Shown: piece by piece, positions 1-7,769 of the stretch
Layout: each line of letters starts with the position of its first letter
How positions within the stretch are numbered: position 1 is the stretch's first letter
From: CAWUIO01 sp963922455
Lineage (GTDB): Bacteria; Bacteroidota; Bacteroidia; Cytophagales; Microscillaceae
Assembly: GCA_963922455.1 (NCBI GenBank)
Contig: CAWUIO010000138.1
Location: forward strand, 1 to 15,972
Length of the DNA: 15,972 nucleotides
Reading direction: 5' to 3'
Notes under the pieces: generated by a model
Seen by the model: the letters and a program-made list of their open reading frames with translations, nothing else
Database searches by the model: none
What the model was told of the DNA's origin: nothing
Translations under genes and position numbers: made by a program

Positions 1-30
1 TGCAATTGAAAGAAAACAAAACCTAACAAT

Positions 31-60
31 GGCTATAACGCATTAAAACGCGTCATAGCC
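31..60. repeat. Imperfect inverted repeat (hairpin) at the left edge
   Basis: The arms GGCTATAACGC (31-41) and GCGTCATAGCC (50-60) pair over 10 of 11 positions around an 8-nt loop, with one A-C mismatch. The hairpin follows ACCTAACAA (21-29), which fits the loose integron R-box pattern RYYYAAC. No matching GTTRRRY partner is evident, so an attC assignment is not proven. It could also be the terminator-like tail of a gene left of the window. No T-run follows it. Confidence 0.45.
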
Positions 61-85
61 AAACCGTTCTCTGCAAGCTAAAAGA

Positions 86-149
86 GCCAACCGCACAAAA
101 GCAAAGAGTGCTATCGCACACATTGCTTTTTTTGCCAACGCTAAAAATA
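86..149. repeat. Left cassette-boundary-like repeat (GCCAAC-hairpin-GCCAACGCT)
   Basis: GCCAAC (86-91) and GCCAACGCTAAAAA (134-147) bracket an imperfect hairpin. The stem AAAAGCAA (97-104)/TTGCTTTT (123-130) leads to a symmetric 3/3 internal loop (105-107, 120-122), then stem GTGC (108-111)/GCAC (116-119) with a TATC loop. The same layout, with different stem sequence, recurs just after Pnkp (4124-4196). Shape conserved without sequence is what is known for integron attC sites. Here the outer motifs are direct rather than inverted repeats, so this may be a different kind of boundary. Confidence 0.5.
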
Positions 150-160
150 AAAATGAATAA

Positions 161-1558
161 ATGTTACTAAACATAACTACTACACATAAACCAGCAACTG
201 ACTTAGGGTATTTGCTGCATAAACATCCCGACAAATTGCAATCCATTGATTTGTCCATTGGGAAAGCACATATATTTTATCCTGAAAACTCAGATGAAAG
301 AACTACCGCTTCCCTATTGTTAGATATTGATCCAATTGATATGGTAAGAGGTGGCAGAAACTTATCTGGGAATGGCTTTTCCCTTGGACAATATGTGAAC
401 GACAGACCTTATGTAGCTTCTTCATTTATGAGTGTTGCCATTGCTAAAGCGTTTTCCACTGCAATGAATGGTAAGTGTAGTAAAAAACCAGAATTAGTAG
501 ATGTTAAAATGCCATTTGAAGTTACAATTTCAGTATTGCCTGCCCCAAAAGGTGGAGAAATACTCATTCGAAAGATGTTTGAACCTCTTGGTTATAAAGT
601 GGTATTAGAAAGACATATTTTGGACGACAAATTCGCGAATTGGGGAGACAGTAAATACTTTACATTAAAACTAAATCACACCACTACTCTTCAAGAATTG
701 TTGTCTCATTTATACGTAATGATTCCAGCATTGGACAATGACAAACATTATTATGTAAGTCAGAATGAGATAGAAAAATTATTAGAAAAAGGAAAGGGTT
801 GGCTATCTGACCATCCCGAAAAAGAACAAATCACAAGACGTTATCTTTTTAACCTTAATTCTCTTTCAAGACAGGCATTGGAGCGATTGAATGATGATGA
901 CGAATCAAAAGAGTTGCAGGAAGAAACAGATTCAGAGGAAGTAAAGAAAAAAGAGACTTTACATCAACAAAGATTGTCATTGGTTTTGAGCAAACTAAAA
1001 GAATCAGGTGCTAACAGCGTACTTGATTTAGGCTGTGGCGAAGGAAAACTCATTCGAATGTTATTAAAGGAAAAACAATTTAGTAATATAACTGGAATGG
1101 ATGTTTCTTACCAAGAATTAACGAAATGTAAAGATAGATTACATTGGGACGAAATGGCACCAAGACAAAAAGAGCGAATCAATCTGTTTCAAGGTGCTTT
1201 AACCTATAAAGACAAACGATTAGAGGGATTTGATGCAGCAGCAATTGTTGAGGTAATTGAACATCTTGACGAGAACAGACTAAAATCTTTTGAAAGAGTT
1301 GTTTTTGAGTGTGCTAAACCCAAAACAGTTGTTTTAACAACACCGAACGGAGAATACAACGTACTTTTTGAAAATATGGAAGCTGATACAATGCGACATA
1401 CCGACCATAGATTTGAATGGTCAAGAACAGAATTTGAAACTTGGGCAAAAAAAGTAGCTGAAACTAATAATTATAATGTGCAATTCTTACCTATTGGCGA
1501 GGAAGACAAAAAAGTAGGAGCACCTTCACAAATGGCAATTTTTGAATATGGAAATTAA
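161..1558 (+). CDS. hen1: Hen1, 3'-terminal RNA ribose 2'-O-methyltransferase
   Basis: Bacterial Hen1 methylates the 2'-OH of the terminal ribose at the break in a damaged RNA, so that after sealing by Pnkp the junction resists the same ribotoxin. The 465-residue protein has the two-part bacterial form. The N-terminal domain (about 1-240, beginning MLLNITTTHKPATDLGYLLH) is the Pnkp-partner module. An acidic Glu/Asp-rich linker (about 244-262) follows. The methyltransferase domain (about 265-465) has the SAM loop VLDLGCGEGKL (287-297), the metal-binding cluster EVIEH (E364, E367, H368) and MRHTDHRFEW (H413/H416). The ATG start gives the expected family N-terminus. The gene is AT-rich relative to the window and overlaps pnkp by 11 nt, indicating coupled translation. 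The family call is very secure; the RNA substrate in this organism is unknown. Confidence 0.96.
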   Translation: MLLNITTTHKPATDLGYLLHKHPDKLQSIDLSIGKAHIFYPENSDERTTASLLLDIDPIDMVRGGRNLSGNGFSLGQYVNDRPYVASSFMSVAIAKAFSTAMNGKCSKKPELVDVKMPFEVTISVLPAPKGGEILIRKMFEPLGYKVVLERHILDDKFANWGDSKYFTLKLNHTTTLQELLSHLYVMIPALDNDKHYYVSQNEIEKLLEKGKGWLSDHPEKEQITRRYLFNLNSLSRQALERLNDDDESKELQEETDSEEVKKKETLHQQRLSLVLSKLKESGANSVLDLGCGEGKLIRMLLKEKQFSNITGMDVSYQELTKCKDRLHWDEMAPRQKERINLFQGALTYKDKRLEGFDAAAIVEVIEHLDENRLKSFERVVFECAKPKTVVLTTPNGEYNVLFENMEADTMRHTDHRFEWSRTEFETWAKKVAETNNYNVQFLPIGEEDKKVGAPSQMAIFEYGN

Positions 1559-4121
1559 AGTACCCGAATTATCATTAGTGTTACTTATTGGTGCTTCTGG
1601 TTCAGGAAAAAGCACTTTTGCTAAAAAGCATTTTGGCAAACACGAAGTAGTTTCTTCTGATGTGTGTAGAGGAATTGTATCAAATGACGAGAACAGTCAG
1701 AGTGCGACAAATGATGCCTTTGATGTATTGAAATTCATCATTGGCAAAAGACTAAAAAACGGACATTTAACAGTTGTTGATGCAACAAATGTACAAACCG
1801 AAGCCCGTAAAGGTTTAATTAATCTTGCAAGACAATATCACACCTTACCAGTTGCCATTGTTTTAGATTTACCTCAAAGAGTTTGTGAAGATAGAAATGA
1901 AAGTCGAGAAGATAGAAACTTTGGAAATCACGTAATAAGACAACAAAAACAGCAACTCAAAAGGTCGATAAAAGGGCTTAAAAGAGAAGGCTTCAGAAAA
2001 ATATACGTTTTAAAAAGTGAAGAAGAAGTAGATTCCGTAACTGGAATTATTAGAGAAAAACTCTACAACGATAAAAAAGAACTTCAAGGACCTTTTGACA
2101 TTATTGGAGATATTCACGGTTGCTATGATGAAACAATTTCACTCTTAGAAAAACTGGGCTATAGTATTAATTCTCTTGACAATGATGGAAAGAATTACGG
2201 ATTAGAAATAAAACATCCTGAAAATAGACAAGTGATATTTTTAGGTGACTTAGTGGATAGAGGTCCGAATTCGCCAGCCGTTTTAAAATTAGTGATGAGT
2301 ATGGTGAGAAGCGGTTCGGCACTTTGCGTCCCTGGAAATCACGACCTAAAACTTCAAAAGAAATTAAATGGCAAAAATGTTCAGTTGAAACACGGTTTAG
2401 CTGAGACAATGGAACAGTTGGAAAAAGAGTCGTCTGAGTTTATAGCAGATGTTAAAGAGTTTTTATACAGCCTAATCAGCCACTATATTTTAGATGATGG
2501 AAAGTTGGCTGTTGCACACGCTGGTATAAAAGAAGAAATGCAAGGCAGAGGCTCTGGTGCAGTTAGGTCATTTTGCTTATACGGAGAAACTACGGGAGAA
2601 ATTGACGAATTCGGATTACCTGTAAGGTACAATTGGGCTTCTGAATATAGAGGAAAAGCCAAGGTTATATATGGACATACACCTGTTCCAAAAGCAGAAT
2701 GGCTTAATAAAACTATTGATATTGACACAGGTTGTGTATTCGGTGGAGAACTCACGGCTTTACGCTATCCCGAAGAAGAATTAATTTCTGTTAAAGCTGC
2801 AAAAGTTTATTCAGAACCTGTAAAACCATTGGAATTAGAAACAGAATCCAATCTAAGCCATCAACAAGAATATGATGTTTTATTAAACATTGATGATGTT
2901 ATAGGAAAACGAATTGTGCAAACACGTCTTAGAAATAATTTGACCATTAGAGAAGAAAACTCTATTGCAGCATTAGAAGTAATGAGTCGATTTGCCATCA
3001 ATCCAAAATGGCTCATTTATTTACCACCAACAATGTCACCTTGTGCCACAAGTGAATTGCCGAACTACTTAGAACACCCTGAACAAGCTATCAATTACTT
3101 TAGAAAAAGAGGTGTTGAAAAGATAGTTTGTGAAGAAAAACATATGGGTTCTCGTGCCATTTTAGTGGTTTGCAAAAATGAAGAAGCTGTTTTAAATCGT
3201 TTCGGAATTGAAAACGAGGGCATTGGAATTTGTTATACAAGAACTGGACGAAACTTTTTTAATGATAGTACCATTGAAAAAGAATTTCTCGATAGAGTTC
3301 AAAAAGCATTAACCAAATCTAGATTTTGGGATAAATTCAAGACTGATTGGGTTTGTTTAGATGCAGAATTAATGCCTTGGTCTGCAAAAGCACAATCGTT
3401 ATTACAAGACCAATACGCTTCAGTAGGTTCATCGGCTAAAAATTCTTTAACAGCGGTTGAGCAAATACTTCAAAAGACAAAAGACAGAGGAATTTCTGAT
3501 GTCGAAACCCTTTTAGATAAATTTAGCTACAAGAAAAAAGCGGTTTTCAAATTTATAGATGCATACAGAAATTATTGTTGGGATGTTAATTCTGTGGAAG
3601 ATTACAAATTAGCACCGTTTCATATTCTTGCAACAGAAGATGCTGTTCACGTAGATAAAGACCATTGCTGGCATATGGAAAACATCAAAGAAGTTTGTCT
3701 TGCAGATGAAAATATATTTAGAATTACACCTTACAAAGTGGTAGAAACTAATAACAAGGAGAGTGTGCAAAAAGCTATTGATTGGTGGACAGAGATGACA
3801 GATAAAGGTGGAGAAGGAATGGTCGTAAAATCTTTTGATTTCATTTCATATGGTAAAGAAGGACTATTACAACCTGCCGTTAAATGCAGAGGAAGTGAGT
3901 ATCTAAGAATAATTTATGGATCAGAATATGACTTACCAGAAAATATGCAAAGACTTAAAAACAGAGGGCTGTCAAGAAAGCGTTCTTTGGCGTTAAGAGA
4001 ATTTGCATTGGGAGTAGAAGGATTGGAAAGGTTTGTAAGAAAAGAACCTTTAAGAAGAATACACGAAAGTGTTTTTGGAGTATTAGCATTGGAAAGTGAA
4101 GATGTTGACCCAAGATTATAA
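1548..4121 (+). CDS. pnkp: Pnkp, polynucleotide kinase-phosphatase-ligase for RNA repair
   Basis: This trifunctional enzyme heals and seals broken RNA. In the 857-residue product starting at ATG 1548, the N-terminal 5'-OH kinase has Walker A GASGSGKST (15-23) and the SSD motif (D38). The central calcineurin-type 2',3'-phosphatase has GDIHGC (D188, H190), GDLVDRG (from 233), PGNHD (N264, H265), AHAG (H324) and YGHTP (H377). The C-terminal nucleotidyltransferase has the adenylylated lysine in EEKHMGSRA (K531), EGMVVK (near 756-761) and VKCRG (K779). All three active sites look intact and the length matches known bacterial Pnkp. A TTG at 1542 would add two residues, but ATG 1548 gives the normal N-terminus. 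Family knowledge is that bacterial Pnkp needs Hen1 to activate its ligase, which fits the overlapping operon. No separate Rnl subunit gene is visible. Confidence 0.97.
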   Translation: MEIKVPELSLVLLIGASGSGKSTFAKKHFGKHEVVSSDVCRGIVSNDENSQSATNDAFDVLKFIIGKRLKNGHLTVVDATNVQTEARKGLINLARQYHTLPVAIVLDLPQRVCEDRNESREDRNFGNHVIRQQKQQLKRSIKGLKREGFRKIYVLKSEEEVDSVTGIIREKLYNDKKELQGPFDIIGDIHGCYDETISLLEKLGYSINSLDNDGKNYGLEIKHPENRQVIFLGDLVDRGPNSPAVLKLVMSMVRSGSALCVPGNHDLKLQKKLNGKNVQLKHGLAETMEQLEKESSEFIADVKEFLYSLISHYILDDGKLAVAHAGIKEEMQGRGSGAVRSFCLYGETTGEIDEFGLPVRYNWASEYRGKAKVIYGHTPVPKAEWLNKTIDIDTGCVFGGELTALRYPEEELISVKAAKVYSEPVKPLELETESNLSHQQEYDVLLNIDDVIGKRIVQTRLRNNLTIREENSIAALEVMSRFAINPKWLIYLPPTMSPCATSELPNYLEHPEQAINYFRKRGVEKIVCEEKHMGSRAILVVCKNEEAVLNRFGIENEGIGICYTRTGRNFFNDSTIEKEFLDRVQKALTKSRFWDKFKTDWVCLDAELMPWSAKAQSLLQDQYASVGSSAKNSLTAVEQILQKTKDRGISDVETLLDKFSYKKKAVFKFIDAYRNYCWDVNSVEDYKLAPFHILATEDAVHVDKDHCWHMENIKEVCLADENIFRITPYKVVETNNKESVQKAIDWWTEMTDKGGEGMVVKSFDFISYGKEGLLQPAVKCRGSEYLRIIYGSEYDLPENMQRLKNRGLSRKRSLALREFALGVEGLERFVRKEPLRRIHESVFGVLALESEDVDPRL

Positions 4122-4123
4122 CA

Positions 4124-4196
4124 GCCAACACAATTTACAGCACATTGCAATCCTCGTTCCTGCGGTTGCAAAGAGCTGTAAGCCAACGCTGAAAGA
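4124..4196. repeat. Right cassette-boundary-like repeat (GCCAAC-hairpin-GCCAACGCT)
   Basis: This begins 3 nt after the pnkp stop. GCCAAC (4124-4129) and GCCAACGCTGAAAGA (4182-4196) bracket a hairpin: TTACAGC (4135-4141)/GCTGTAA (4175-4181), a symmetric 5/5 internal loop (4142-4146, 4170-4174), GCAA (4147-4150)/TTGC (4166-4169) and a 15-nt apical loop. The layout mirrors the repeat at 86-149, so the two enclose exactly the Hen1-Pnkp operon. There is no T-run after the hairpin, which argues against a simple terminator. Confidence 0.5.
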
Positions 4197-4304
4197 AACG
4201 AATGAAAAGGAAAGCCAGCAGAGAACAATGTGTATTAGTAATAGCGGTTCAAGTGATAAAACGAAAGTACAAACATAAAACAAAGGTCAGTACAAAACCG
4301 AAAG

Positions 4305-4338
4305 GTGCGTGAGTAGAAATCCGCTACTACTCATACAC
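4305..4338. repeat. Hairpin downstream of the RNA-repair cassette
   Basis: GTGcgTGAGTAG (4305-4316) pairs with CTACTCAtaCAC (4327-4338) around a 10-nt loop, giving a 7-bp stem, a 2/2 internal loop and 3 more pairs. No T-run follows. The 4197-4681 interval has no convincing gene. It contains this hairpin, a TAACTTTG promoter-core match at 4348-4355 (too far from cysE to assign with confidence), and the repeat relic at 4487-4563. Confidence 0.4.
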
Positions 4339-4486
4339 TGAACATGCTAACTTTGAAAATATTTCCAGTCGTAAATAATCCTACACGGTCACCAATACTT
4401 TGCGGCCACATCTTTCTGGCATATGCCGTGCCTTTTCTCAATTTAGATCGCTTACCTGAACCCCTTATCCTAGCTAATAACATCAC

Positions 4487-4563
4487 GCCCCGCGCCAAAT
4501 CTCTCCTCTCTCTTCTCTGCTCTCAATTGGGTCGCGCCCATTAGCCTAGCGCGAGTAAGCCCC
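4487..4563 (+). repeat. Possible degenerate 3' half of the 130-bp genome repeat
   Basis: CCCGCGC (4489-4495), about 53 nt of unrelated sequence, then GCGCGAGTAAGCCCC (4549-4563) resembles the 3' half of the full copies at 9775-9833 and 12900-12956, which end GCGCGGGCAAGCCCC. The tail matches at 13 of 15 positions. The conserved 5' part (GGCTTAGGG through GAGTAGCGAGAG) is not recognisable upstream. It may be a decayed or truncated copy near the junction between the AT-rich segment and the host-like sequence. Confidence 0.35.
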
Positions 4564-4681
4564 ATATCCTTTAAAATGAAATTTTTACAAATAATTAAGA
4601 ACGCAAGCTGGCAGGAAAGCGAACATCTTTTCGGGCATTGGTGTTTATCAAAAAATTGCCGACTCTACCACTTGCAAGCCT

Positions 4682-5485
4682 ATGAAGCCTTCCTTTTACC
4701 AAAAAATCTACCGAGCGCATCAAATACCCAAGCAATTGCCCGGTACCGAAGAGATCGATGCCTTTGTTAGAGATCTTTTGCAGTTTCTTTTTCCGGAGTT
4801 AAATGATCGGCGCTATCAATCCAAACTAGCTTTGGAGACCCAGTACCAATTGATCCAGTTGAAGTTTGAAAAGTTGCTCTACAAAACCCAGGCTTGCCAT
4901 AATAAGCAGATTGGGAGCATTTGTGAGTGTTTTTTTTCCGACCTGGAAGGAGTGTATGACCTGTGTTTGGAAGATAGCCAGTCTATTCTTGAGGGGGACC
5001 CGGCGGCACGGGACAATAAGGAGGTGATACGATCGTATCCAGGTTTTTTTGCCATTGCTGTGTATCGGATAGCCCATCTCATGTTGCAGCTGGATATCCC
5101 CTACTTGCCCCGTATTTTTACCGAATATGCCCATGCCCGCACCGGAGTGGATATTCACCCCGGAGCGAGCATCGGGCAACGCTTTTGTATTGACCACGCT
5201 ACGGGGGTTGTCATTGGAGAAACTACCAAAATTGGCGACCAAGTGAAAATATATCAAGGTGTGACCTTGGGGGCCCTGAGTGTGAGCAAAGACATGGCTC
5301 AAAAAAAGCGGCACCCCACCATTGAAGATCAGGTGATCATTTACGCTGGGGCCACGATCTTAGGAGGAAATACCGTTATTGGTCAAAACTCCATCATCGG
5401 GGGCAATGTATGGATTACAGAAAGTGTCCCCCCCCATACCCTGGTGTACTACCACGACGGAAAACAATATTTAAAAGAAGTATAA
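4682..5485 (+). CDS. cysE: Serine O-acetyltransferase (CysE/EpsC type)
   Basis: It transfers acetyl from acetyl-CoA to L-serine to make O-acetylserine, the first committed step of cysteine synthesis in the cytoplasm. The 267-residue protein has the usual helical N-terminal half (about 1-150), with the EGDPAAR segment (D106). A C-terminal left-handed beta-helix of hexapeptide repeats follows (about 155-255: HPGASIG, ATGVVIG, TKIGDQV, GATILGG). The catalytic pair DHATG (D171, H172) and KRHPTI (H211) are present, as is the acetyl-CoA-side glycine-rich turn IIGGNVWI. The ATG at 4682 gives a typical start. cysM starts 18 nt after the stop, so the two are probably cotranscribed and may form the cysteine synthase complex. 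The C-terminus ends in KEV rather than the classic Ile, so complex formation is not assured. Confidence 0.95.
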   Translation: MKPSFYQKIYRAHQIPKQLPGTEEIDAFVRDLLQFLFPELNDRRYQSKLALETQYQLIQLKFEKLLYKTQACHNKQIGSICECFFSDLEGVYDLCLEDSQSILEGDPAARDNKEVIRSYPGFFAIAVYRIAHLMLQLDIPYLPRIFTEYAHARTGVDIHPGASIGQRFCIDHATGVVIGETTKIGDQVKIYQGVTLGALSVSKDMAQKKRHPTIEDQVIIYAGATILGGNTVIGQNSIIGGNVWITESVPPHTLVYYHDGKQYLKEV

Positions 5486-5503
5486 CCTTACACGTTTAAC
5501 GCT

Positions 5504-6406
5504 ATGCACGCACCCAAGAGCAATACCATTGGCGAATTGATTGGCCATACCCCACTCGTACGCATCCAACTCCCGGAAATACCAGAATACATTCAATTAT
5601 TTGGTAAGTTGGAAGGGCATAACCCGGGAGGAAGTGTCAAAGACCGCCCGGCCTATAATATGATTAACGAGGCCCTTAACCGGGGAGATATAGACCTGAG
5701 CAGCCATTTGCTTGAAGCTACCAGCGGGAATACCGGCATTGCCCTCGCCATGGTAGCCGCCAGTTTTAAATTGGATATAACCTTGATCATGCCCGAAAAC
5801 GCTACCATAGAACGGGTAGACACGATGCGTGCCTTTGGGGCTCACGTTATTTTAACTCCTGCCGAAAAAACCATCGAGTATTCCCGCACTCTTGCCGAAG
5901 AAATGGCCGAGAAGGAAGGTTACTTCATGTTAAATCAATTTGCCAATCCCGATAATTACCTAGCCCACTACCGCACAACCGGCCCCGAGATCTGGGAAGC
6001 TACCGAGGGAAAAATCACCCACTTTGTGTCTAGCATGGGCACTACGGGCACGATTATGGGCAATTCCCGTTTTTTGAAAGAGAAAAACCCGGCTATTCAG
6101 ATCGTAGGCGCCCAGCCCGAAGAAGGCTCCCGCATTCCCGGTATCCGGCGTTGGTCGCCCGAATTTCTACCCAAAATTTTTGAGCCGGAGCGCGTAGACC
6201 GGATATTCAACGTCAGCCGCGACCAGGCCATCCAGATGGCCCGCCGTATGGCCCAAGAATGCGGGATCTTTGCCGGGATGAGCAGCGGTGGAGTCTTGCA
6301 GGTGTGTTTGGACTTAATTCACGAGATCAAAGAGGAAGCGGTGATTGTGTGTATTGTCTGTGACCGGGGAGACCGGTATTTGAGTTCGGACTTGTTTGGG
6401 GGTTAG
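5504..6406 (+). CDS. cysM: Cysteine synthase (O-acetylserine sulfhydrylase, CysM type)
   Basis: This PLP enzyme replaces the acetyl group of O-acetylserine with sulfide (CysM types can also use thiosulfate) to make cysteine. In 300 residues it has NPGGSVKDR with the PLP lysine K46, the substrate loop EATSGNTG (71-78), the phosphate-binding loop GTTGT (179-183), and SSGG (from 260) near the pyridine nitrogen. The segment QPEEGSRIPGIRRW (204-217) is characteristic of CysM more than CysK. The C-terminus VCDRGDRYLSSDLF is also of the CysM form. It lies 18 nt downstream of cysE on the same strand, supporting a cysEM operon. CysM rather than CysK is inferred from these motifs. Confidence 0.93.
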   Translation: MHAPKSNTIGELIGHTPLVRIQLPEIPEYIQLFGKLEGHNPGGSVKDRPAYNMINEALNRGDIDLSSHLLEATSGNTGIALAMVAASFKLDITLIMPENATIERVDTMRAFGAHVILTPAEKTIEYSRTLAEEMAEKEGYFMLNQFANPDNYLAHYRTTGPEIWEATEGKITHFVSSMGTTGTIMGNSRFLKEKNPAIQIVGAQPEEGSRIPGIRRWSPEFLPKIFEPERVDRIFNVSRDQAIQMARRMAQECGIFAGMSSGGVLQVCLDLIHEIKEEAVIVCIVCDRGDRYLSSDLFGG

Positions 6407-6408
6407 GG

Positions 6409-6460
6409 AAAAGCAGGTATAAGCCTTCCTTTAAGCTTTTTTGTAGTAATTATACCTTTT
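6409..6460 (+). terminator. Weak terminator candidate after cysM
   Basis: Two alternative hairpins are visible just after the cysM stop. One is AAAAGC (6409-6414)/GCTTTT (6435-6440) running into T residues. The other is GGTATAA (6416-6422)/TTATACC (6450-6456) followed by TTTT. Both are short with large loops. The rest of 6461-6737 is AT-rich with no gene; a promoter core TATTTTTG lies at 6520-6527, about 210 bp before the SEC-C gene, with no clear -33 partner. Confidence 0.3.
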
Positions 6461-6737
6461 CTACTGGTCAAATAGTAAGGTTGAAAACGTAATTGGCGTT
6501 TTTTAAAGTTAAGCTTTTGTATTTTTGCAATTTTCAGGCTTGTCTAGTTAGGTCTGGGTTTGTAAAATTTTTGATTACTTTAAGCTATTATTATCAAGCT
6601 TCAAAAGAAGAGGCTAATATTGTTACCTTTTATTTTTCATGGTATTAACGTAGTTAAAAATTGTGACTTTACAATTAGAAAAAAAAGTAAATAATGAGTA
6701 CCTATTGCTCTATAATTAATCAAACACACACCCGCTC

Positions 6738-7688
6738 ATGCCAGATTTTAAACACCCAATCGTAGAAAAATTATACGAAGTAGATTATTTCATTGACCGG
6801 GCTATTTTGCAAGAAATCCTTGACTTAGGAAAAGAAGTAATTCCCGACTTGGAAAAAATAGTGCTGGACTCGATAGAGCGATTTGATGAATATAAAGAAG
6901 ACGACTTTAGTCATCATTTTCAAATGAGCCACGCTTTGAATTTGTTGCAAGATTTAGAAGCGGAGCAATCTTTGGAATTGGTTTTAAGCTTGACCGATCT
7001 GCCCCTAGAAACCTTGGAATGGTGGTACTCCGATTACATTTTTCAAGAGTATCCGCCCCTGGTAGCTAAGTTGGCCCTAAACCAACCTGAAAAACTGATT
7101 GAATATCTCCAATCTTCATCCCCGCGCTTATTTAAAAGTATGGTGCAACATGCCTTGGCTGTTGTAGTACACCTCAAACCCCATCACAGAGAACAGGTTT
7201 TAAGTTACTATCAGGGCTTTCTGGAAAAAACCTTGCAAAATGCTAATCAACTCGAGCAAGTTTTTACCGAAAGGCTAGAGCCGGAGTATGACCTTGAAAT
7301 CGAGGAATACCTGGGGTATTTGGTAGGTTATCTAAAAGATTCTGGGTTTACAGAGCTATATCCTCAAATCCGAGAGCTATTTCGTCTCGATCTTATCTCA
7401 GGGATGATTACTTCCTTGGAAATCTGGGAAAATGGGCCTTTACCGATAAAGCTGCCCCAAGATACTTTTGAAAAATACGAATCATACAAAAAAGGGCATT
7501 TTGCCCAGTATTCCCCGTTCAATCCTGATTATGAAAAATTGAAAGCAGAAAGAGAAAAAAAGGAGAAAAACTGGTCGGAAAGTTTAAAATTAGGTAAAAA
7601 AAGCGATCCGGTAAAAGTGGAAAAAGTAGGAAGAAATGACCCCTGCCCCTGTGGTAGTGGTAAGAAGTATAAGAAATGTTGTGGGTAA
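6738..7688 (+). CDS. SEC-C zinc-motif protein with alpha-helical N-terminal region
   Basis: The last 19 residues (298-316) form a SEC-C motif, GRNDPCPCGSGKKYKKCC, a zinc-binding module (CxC...CC) first known at the SecA C-terminus, where it contacts SecB and ribosomes. The 316-residue protein is otherwise soluble and acidic, with predicted helices and no signal peptide. Residues 1-250 resemble the repeat-like domain of DUF1186-type SEC-C proteins by general character. A charged Lys/Glu-rich linker (about 268-300) joins the two parts. It is not SecA, since there are no ATPase motifs. The function is unknown; a role in handling nascent or damaged proteins is only a guess. The gene stands alone, 331 bp after cysM and 81 bp before the glucanase gene. 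Confidence 0.8.
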   Translation: MPDFKHPIVEKLYEVDYFIDRAILQEILDLGKEVIPDLEKIVLDSIERFDEYKEDDFSHHFQMSHALNLLQDLEAEQSLELVLSLTDLPLETLEWWYSDYIFQEYPPLVAKLALNQPEKLIEYLQSSSPRLFKSMVQHALAVVVHLKPHHREQVLSYYQGFLEKTLQNANQLEQVFTERLEPEYDLEIEEYLGYLVGYLKDSGFTELYPQIRELFRLDLISGMITSLEIWENGPLPIKLPQDTFEKYESYKKGHFAQYSPFNPDYEKLKAEREKKEKNWSESLKLGKKSDPVKVEKVGRNDPCPCGSGKKYKKCCG

Positions 7689-7769
7689 GCCCTAGGCTAT
7701 TAGGTTTTGAAAGTTACTAAAAAGGTAATATATTTCTCACAAATAGTGAAATCTTAAACATGGCTCCCT

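Noticed and set aside
86..4196. Simple transposon with terminal inverted repeats around Hen1-Pnkp
   Set aside because: The flanking motifs are direct, not inverted, and no transposase or integrase gene is present inside or beside them.
4344..4544. 66-residue open frame between pnkp and cysE
   Set aside because: No domain pattern; it overlaps the promoter-like core and the repeat relic, and its composition is that of noncoding sequence.
4487..4563. tRNA or other known RNA in the GC-rich hairpin regions
   Set aside because: Neither this stretch nor the full repeats have a cloverleaf with anticodon arm or T-loop; no tRNA signature was found in the window.
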